A stretch of 64,000 nt of DNA, from contig OY979718.1 in assembly GCA_963855995.1 (NCBI GenBank), forward strand, positions 1,883,501 through 1,947,500, given 5' to 3'. Position 1 is the first letter of the stretch. Every line of letters starts with the position of its first letter. Below are positions 61,539 through 64,000 of this stretch, in pieces. The position numbers and the translations under genes are program-made. The notes under the pieces are model-generated. The model worked only from the letters and a program-made list of their open reading frames with translations. It ran no database searches and was not told the origin of the DNA. The DNA is from Muricea muricata (taxonomy: Eukaryota; Cnidaria; Anthozoa; Malacalcyonacea; Plexauridae).

Positions 61539-64000
61539 CTATGGCTGGCTACTTACAAATTGCGTTGAAGAAGGTCGAGAATGAGGGAGGTGCTTTGATG
61601 ATGCTATTCTTCCTGAAGATGTTTCAGCATTACTGATTGCAGCGTGTTCTTTACCACGAGATCTTAGATTTAATACGACGTTCTTGATAACTCCCAATTC
61701 CTGAAGTGCAAACGAAATATAGTAACGGTTTTACCTAAAAAATACCAATTTCGCAAAATCTGCAAGAAAGCGCGATTAGATTTTTACTAAAACATTGAAA
61801 ATTCAGAACAGCGCATAATTATATTTCTACCTCACGTTGGTTAAGCAGTCGTTCAAGATCCGCTGTTATTTTGTTCTTATTTTCAGCAAGTTTATCATGT
61901 TCTAGTTGTAACTTCCTAAATACAAGAGAGATATTTATTTATAAATTGCTTTTCCTCGACTTTAAATATGCATGAATTCATTCGATTATACAAGTGAGGG
62001 GCCACAAAATGATTTCTCCTCACGTATATAGTAAACCTTGACGTTATAAAACACACAAAACTATCCAGCTCTTCATGAAACATAAAGCTCACGCAGAACA
62101 CCACCTAAATTTTCTGTCTGTAAATAGTTCTGTAAGGGTTAATGTGTCTTAAATCAAGTGGAGACCATACACAATGCTATGAGCTACACGGGTAGCTGAC
62201 AAGAGTAAACGTAGTTATCAACATTTTTATTATTACGCTATTACAATTACAAAATTTCCAGAAAATATCTCCATGTTCATAAAACAGCTGTTAGAAAAAT
62301 GTCAGTATTACATTTAATGAAGAATTTACCATTCGCTACATGCTTCAGTAATTCAATTGGTTAAATATGATTTACCTGATATCTTCTTCAAGCAAAGTAT
62401 TATTTTCTTGTAAGGATTTAATTTGAGAATCCCTTACTCGAATACTCTCAATTAGATAATTGTAAGGTTGTTGAGCTTCGTTCAAAATATTCGTCGTATT
62501 CGACAACTAGAAATGGAAATAGATTAATGCATACATGGTGATATTGTCAGCAACATTCCCATGATTATGTAGACAATAAATAACTTTCGCATAAGGATGT
62601 TATACAACTAATCAACAAAGGCTTCCTTGAAGAAAGTAGACATTAGCTGAATGAAATAACACTACAAGATGTTAGTCATTTTCTTTGGAAGAACAGCTAA
62701 GTTTAAATTAACTGCAATGAAGAAGCACTTCACCTCTTGTAAAAGCTCATCTCTCTTCCGTTTCTCATCGTCCAGTTGTCCTTGTAACGTCGTGTTCATT
62801 TTTTCTAACTTCAACACGCGACGAGCTAGATGGACACTTAATACAAAACAACACAGAAATCACGGATAATCAAAACAAGCTTGGGAACTGCTCTGAAAGC
62901 GATTGTTAGTGTTTGATATTGGTTCTAAATTATTAACATAACAGTCGAAGCTGACGTAATTGTAAAATACTCTTCTTCAAAATCATTGTACTTTAAACAT
63001 TATTCAATGTTTCGAGCCAAACAGCTCTATCTTTCCGAGTTTTTTTTGGTACAATTATATCTTTATATAATGTGTTATCGATGAATATATTACCTCTGTT
63101 GCATCCTTCTCTTAGCAGTACTTGGTACATTAGCGCCGTAACCATAGGCAAACAACACTCTCTCAGCATCCATCTCACTTTCCACTAAATAATAACATAA
63201 CTAATGTGCTAAACGCCGAGAATTCTCTACTTAAACACATGGTATTTTATCTTTCTTAAGATAACTAAGGAAACTCTCTGTAATATTTGCCATGCAATAC
63301 AAAATAATTCCAGAGGCGGAAAGAAAATATTTTATGGAATAAAAATGCGAATGTCAAGGTTATCTCTTAGGGAATTAAACACTCAACATCGAGTCTCCCC
63401 ACTCTGTCTGTTTAACTGGCATCTCATCCAATTCAAGTGCACGAAATATTTTTTGACGACTTAATTAACTTAATACCGATGTTAGTTTCACCGCATACCG
63501 TTTAGTATAGCGAAGGTGTTTTATACTTTTAAAGAAGATAAATGTGCAATGCAAAACTGATGTATCAACTTAACACTTACACTGAGCTGACTGTAAAATG
63601 ACGTCATCTAATTCTTGTTCGAGCTTCTCATATGTTGAGAGTTTCTTCATTGCCTCAGTGATGTTAGACTGTAGTTCATTGATGTGTTTGTCAGTAGATG
63701 CTTGCAGGCTGTAAAACTCTTTGTTCAAAACCTTGAAACAAGTCATTCAATCCAGAAATAACCATTTCTTGCCTCTCTAATACATATATTTTATGCAGTT
63801 AAAAGCTTGAAGCAAAAGCTAACTGCGGTTAATTCCCGTTCTGCGCCCACCTCGTTAAATGAGAGTTGACTGTATAGTGTTGACAATAAAGCTTATTTGA
63901 TGAATAGAATAATAATGTCGGTTCCAAAAAAGTCCTCGATAAATGCTGTCCACAGTTCTTTGTATTTTTTTGTCGCAGGTAAATGATAAAATTAACACAT
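61539..64000 (-). CDS. PIBF1-like: PIBF1/CEP90 centrosomal protein, 3' part of the gene
   Basis: Six minus-strand exons join in frame: 63731-63581, 63184-63094, 62836-62734, 62506-62376, 61915-61831 and 61700-61539 (TAG). They encode about 240 residues of coiled coil matching the C-terminal part of progesterone-induced-blocking factor 1, a centriolar-satellite and ciliogenesis protein. Diagnostic stretches are [66 protein letters not shown] and LERLLNQRE. The upstream exons lie beyond the window end. The last exon could instead use a GTAAGT donor just before the stop, giving a different tail. No transmembrane or catalytic features are expected for this family. Splice phases agree at every joint. 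Confidence 0.92.

Overview
This window looks like nuclear DNA of a non-vertebrate animal, probably an early-branching marine group such as a cnidarian; the lineage is an inference from style, not proven. It is AT-rich. Genes are split by GT-AG introns, intron phases close exactly when exons are joined, and the conserved proteins are animal ones. Introns and intergenic DNA are full of inverted-repeat elements. No prokaryotic, organellar or viral gene organisation was seen.

Layout. 1-10.9 kb: no supported gene, one short inverted-repeat element and one hammerhead-like motif. 10.9-20.9 kb (+): a secreted-protein gene that joins exactly in frame as a signal peptide, a lysozyme/transglycosylase-like domain and nine EGF modules (559 residues); its first intron holds a tRNA-like sequence and a 1,100-bp Mutator-like foldback element with a perfect 9-bp target duplication. 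22.5-29.8 kb (-): a complete nine-exon DHHC palmitoyltransferase of the ZDHHC2/15/20 group (337 residues), with a roughly 1.1-kb satellite of 25-bp units in intron 2. 31.9-35.6 kb (+): a complete six-exon CNOT7/CNOT8 (CAF1) deadenylase (282 residues). 39.5-42.8 kb (+): a tentative small three-exon zinc-ribbon protein (83 residues) with a foldback in its second intron. 61.5-63.7 kb (-): the last six exons of a PIBF1/CEP90 centrosomal protein whose 5' part lies beyond the window.

45.1-59.6 kb is a nested transposon complex and the most interesting part. A decayed non-LTR retrotransposon (minus strand, endonuclease plus start of reverse transcriptase) is split by a 12.9-kb insertion, 45654-58596. 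The insertion has well-conserved long terminal inverted repeats with CAGTGCG tips and a TA target duplication. Inside lie a second inverted-repeat pair (47061 / 57454), a 239-residue ORF, a spliced 781-residue protein with candidate DDE-transposase motifs and a C-terminal CxC...CxxC zinc site, and a 1.1-kb foldback element lodged in the left arm. I do not recognise the superfamily; it may be an undescribed or poorly described autonomous DNA transposon with two genes.

The host genes are housekeeping or secreted functions with no evident common pathway. The unusual biology here is the mobile DNA.
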